DNA from: JASSUD01 sp031963045
Lineage (GTDB): Bacteria > Pseudomonadota > Gammaproteobacteria > Burkholderiales > Burkholderiaceae
Assembly (NCBI GenBank): GCA_031963045.1
Contig: JASSUK010000042.1
Coordinates: forward strand, 48,454-112,453
Length of the DNA stretch: 64,000 nt
Direction of reading: 5' to 3'
Position 1 is the stretch's first letter. Every line of letters begins with the position of its first letter. The position numbers were made by a program, and so were the translations under genes. The notes under the pieces were generated by a model. That model did no database searches. It was not told where the DNA came from and was given only the letters and a program-made list of their open reading frames with translations. Of the stretch, positions 62,401-64,000 are shown one piece after another.

Positions 62401-64000
62401 TAAATATAATCCCCGCTATGAGATTGTCTGGTGGATGGTGGCTGGATTGTTGGATGGCTCTGCACTAGAGCGTTTCTTTGCGCTGCTAGAGGAGAGGCCG
62501 CGCGACTTGATCGGGATACGCCATCAGCAAGTGATGATGGGATGTTTAAATGAAGCACGTGTTCAATTGAATCCAGCCACTATTAATAAACTGGAAAGAG
62601 AGTTCATGCAGTGGCTATATTTCAAAAAAAATTTAGGATGCCAGAGGGTTTTTCCGGAACATCTGTTGATACAGTGCTTAAGTCAGCATGCAGTAAGGAA
62701 GGATGCAATAATTCAGATCTTGGGAGTGCGCCCCACTTTGTCCTCTAAAGCGGTCTTGGCCTTGCTCTATGCCTTGAAGCATGCAGATAGTGATGTCCGC
62801 TCTGCGGCTGAGAGTGTGTTAGATAGCCAGCGTTCGCTATCTTCCGACGCGGTTCTGGCCTTGCTCTCTGCGTTGAAGGATGGGGAGTGGCGCGTCCGGT
62901 TGGCGGCCGTGAGCACGTTAGGCAACCAGCGTGAGCTGTCCTCTGAGGTGGTCTTGTCTTTACTCTCTGCATTGCAGGATAAGAGGGGGGATGTCCGATC
63001 TGCGGCCGCGAACGTGTTAGGCAAGCAGCATTCGTTATCTTCCGATGCAGTCTTGGTCTTACTTTCTGCGTTGCAGGATGAGGACAGAGATGTCCGGTCT
63101 GCAGCCACGCGCGCGTTAGTCAACCAGCATGAGCTATCCTATGAAGCGGTTTTGGCCTTGCTCTCTGCGTTGGAGGATGAGGATGGGTATGTCCGGTCTG
63201 CGGCCGCGAGCACGTTAGGCAACCAGCGTGAACTATCTGCCGATGCGGTCTTGTCTTTGCTCTCTGCGTTGAATGATGAGGATGATTATGTCCGGTATGC
63301 AGCTGCGAGCGCGTTAGCCAAGCAGCATGAGCTATCCTATGAAGCGGTTTTGGCCTTGCTCTCTGCGTTGCAAGATGATGAGTGGAAGGTCCGGTCTGCG
63401 GCCACGCGCGCGTTAGGTAACCAGCGTGAGCTATCCTATGAAGCGGTTTTGGCCTTGCTCTTTGCGTTGGAGGATGAGGATGAGGATGTCCAATCTGCGG
63501 CCGCGCGCGCGTTAGGCAACCAGCATAAGCTGTCCGCCGACGCGGCCTTGGTCTTGCTCTCTGCGGTGAAGAATGGGAAGAGGGCTGCCCGGTCTGAGGC
63601 TGCGCGTGCGTTAAGCAACCAGCGTGAGCTGCCCTCTGAGGTGGTCTTGGCTTTGCTCTCTGCGTTGAAGGAGGAGGATGATTATGCCCGGTCTGCAGCC
63701 GCGCGCGCGTTAGGTAACCAGCGTGAGCTATCCGCTGAAGCGGTCTTGGCTTTGCTCGATTCGTTGGAGGATAAGGATGGGTATGTCCGGTCTGCGGCCG
63801 CGCGCGCGTTAGGCAAGCAGCGTGGGCTATCCGCTGAAGCGGTCTTGGCTTTGCTCTCTGCGTTGGAGGATGGGGATGATTATGTCCGGTCTGCGGCCAC
63901 GCGCGCGTTAGGTAACCAGCGTGAGCTATCCGCTGAAGCGGTCTTGGCTTTGCTCGATTCGTTGGAGGATAAGGATGGGTATGTCCGGTCTGCGGCCGCG
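59435..64000 (+). CDS. TPR module - TIR/SEFIR-like - NACHT - HEAT-repeat protein, 3' end cut by window
   Basis: 1522 codons without a stop from the ATG at 59435 to the window end. Residues 1-130 are the shared TPR-like module (ASYDQAKVTFKN, IAEVYVERAEVLKSLGELDK). About 188-365 is the TIR/SEFIR-like domain (PSLFLVYAHNNN, VDHVVLCSSELLGHYM, EHGIIPLLL), homologous to 38940-43955. A Lys/Glu linker at about 530-565 precedes the NACHT: Walker A GRAGVGKTT at 614-622, Walker B TLFVLDGWDEIA near 699, and VLITSRPYA. From about 1095 HEAT-like repeats of 33 residues continue past the edge. This is closest to NLR/bNACHT proteins with a HEAT sensor. Confidence 0.85.
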   Translation, partial: MLASSIPHGLISKQLQIQARSHLEHARFYKTTQQFEMALASYDQAKVTFKNAENARQRGLPLSELKSAFTQALNPQTAEDESLRQHIAEVYVERAEVLKSLGELDKAQKSYEKARAWRYEGMPATSSITSISSSDRVIGLAQSAEFFPARASLAPLPKVAQACPQEKNQWVEQVFETILKQFQDLDLCQSSPSLFLVYAHNNNRLGKADAEASQRIIQWLSNLRSNLYSDRSASGHQVLPLPATLEESAKANDILSSQLCLLPNHSGTVDHVVLCSSELLGHYMVSPYYQGFCEAIQRAYQQANDFAQVEAAIRKVVNANLNKKEFHHVLTELAFLQIRYEHKKGEHGIIPLLLNSTAQQCLPQFIIDSTTIRIEDSIWRTPSLWNGRQTYQDEGLHIGFFKLLKRLLVKQERYIALVEEKIYQACLKKLREDHEHTLTVEEFSLFLNQACVAVLEALKQDHGSDLRELNLQKAYESLRAEIKQINGEALITPDQLRLEVEASYSAKRLAIQRLSGSPLPMEHCYINLAIVENEKEKANEEEKKLKKEEKKQPQEVEVEVEHSKEEMQNHFYRLPSSEAIHSNPQKLVPLEKLFEPRELSKDKTVTPKRILIRGRAGVGKTTLSKKIIYEYTQKGQWRDRFDYVLWIPLRTLKGKANCDLSTLFHETYFPSHPKGQSLAKTLVAQINGPAKDKTLFVLDGWDEIAQEWGQHEPMSGFLKQLLNQPAVLITSRPYADLGQANPMDLELETVGFSPENVTAYIDNPGIVSTAEGKEIKHFVEANAFIHELINVPIQLDALCYSWDEIKRMQKEVPGAMTVTALYQAMMNKLWRKDMLRLGKRKGGELLTASYVSTLESSSRIERFVKAEQDFLSALAFKGLQNNQIEFGRRDLNTLIDEFEKQGVDLPITLEANLKKLSFLHTDDAEENHRSYHFMHLTFQEFFAAKFLVRHLQAHANAIRQSARAQVANISIQLGINPSLEELESFIATHKYNPRYEIVWWMVAGLLDGSALERFFALLEERPRDLIGIRHQQVMMGCLNEARVQLNPATINKLEREFMQWLYFKKNLGCQRVFPEHLLIQCLSQHAVRKDAIIQILGVRPTLSSKAVLALLYALKHADSDVRSAAESVLDSQRSLSSDAVLALLSALKDGEWRVRLAAVSTLGNQRELSSEVVLSLLSALQDKRGDVRSAAANVLGKQHSLSSDAVLVLLSALQDEDRDVRSAATRALVNQHELSYEAVLALLSALEDEDGYVRSAAASTLGNQRELSADAVLSLLSALNDEDDYVRYAAASALAKQHELSYEAVLALLSALQDDEWKVRSAATRALGNQRELSYEAVLALLFALEDEDEDVQSAAARALGNQHKLSADAALVLLSAVKNGKRAARSEAARALSNQRELPSEVVLALLSALKEEDDYARSAAARALGNQRELSAEAVLALLDSLEDKDGYVRSAAARALGKQRGLSAEAVLALLSALEDGDDYVRSAATRALGNQRELSAEAVLALLDSLEDKDGYVRSAAA
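62730..64000 (+). repeat. Tandem 99-bp HEAT-coding repeats
   Basis: About thirteen 33-residue units (pattern AVLALLSALxDxxxxVRSAAxxxLGxQxxLS) with high nucleotide identity (GTCCGGTCTGCGGCC recurs). The array continues past 64000. Identity is highest towards the window end, which suggests recent growth. Confidence 0.92.

Noticed and set aside
62730..64000. CRISPR array suspected from regular repeats
   Set aside because: The repeats are contiguous 99-bp coding units in an open frame, without spacers, and encode HEAT helices.

Overview
The window looks like part of the chromosome of a host-associated betaproteobacterium of the Burkholderiaceae. A fungal endosymbiont of the Mycoavidus / Glomeribacter type is the best guess. 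The grounds are an Hrp2-type (Ralstonia/Burkholderia-like) type III secretion (T3SS) cluster, a few ordinary housekeeping genes, many decayed genes and insertion sequences, and an unusually dense set of eukaryote-like proteins (F-box, LRR, ankyrin, WD40, HEAT, NACHT/STAND). The organism is inferred from this content; no rRNA gene is present. || Layout. 1-2250 (-): sctV (cut by the window edge) and sctU. 2251-2652: divergent control region with one TTCG-N16-TTCG (hrpII/PIP-like) box facing each operon. 2653-12387 (+): hrpB1, hrpB2/sctI, sctJ, hrpB4, sctL, sctN, hrpB7/sctO, sctT, sctC, then a strong terminator. 12600-16960: IS5-like remnant, F-box/LRR gene, decayed gene, tRNA-Arg(TCT), a palindromic repeat and a membrane protein of unknown function. 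17143-20554 (+): holB, tatD and an MscS channel. 20705-25057 (-): SYLF lipoprotein, an unknown 562-aa protein behind a perfect PIP box, a TonB-like protein, and murI with an unusual active site. 25325-28196 (-): two paralogous ankyrin proteins. || 28452-64000 is accessory. It holds five large proteins that share interchangeable modules: 28452 (NACHT, pentapeptide, 14 WD40), 35199 (TPR-like module, STAND, TPR), 38940 (TPR-like module, TIR/SEFIR-like domain, NACHT, pentapeptide, 14 WD40), 54461 (F-box-like, pentapeptide, 14 WD40) and 59435 (TPR-like module, TIR/SEFIR-like domain, NACHT, HEAT; runs off the window). Two of them end in the same CaaX-type tetrapeptide, Cys-Thr-Val-Met, a eukaryotic prenylation signal. 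Between them lie a TehA/Mae-type transporter, several unknown AT-rich genes, a second F-box/LRR gene, a broken IS30 element, and a 705-aa gene held between ~110-bp inverted repeats like a mobile cassette. A frameshifted alcohol dehydrogenase and a decayed gene precede the last NACHT gene. || How it may work together (inference): the T3SS and an external HrpB/HrpX-type activator deliver the eukaryote-like proteins into the host cell, where they could act on ubiquitin ligases, membranes (after prenylation) and NLR-like signalling. The competing reading is that the TIR/NACHT proteins are intracellular anti-phage sensors. The CaaX ends and F-box neighbours favour the host-directed reading for at least some of them.
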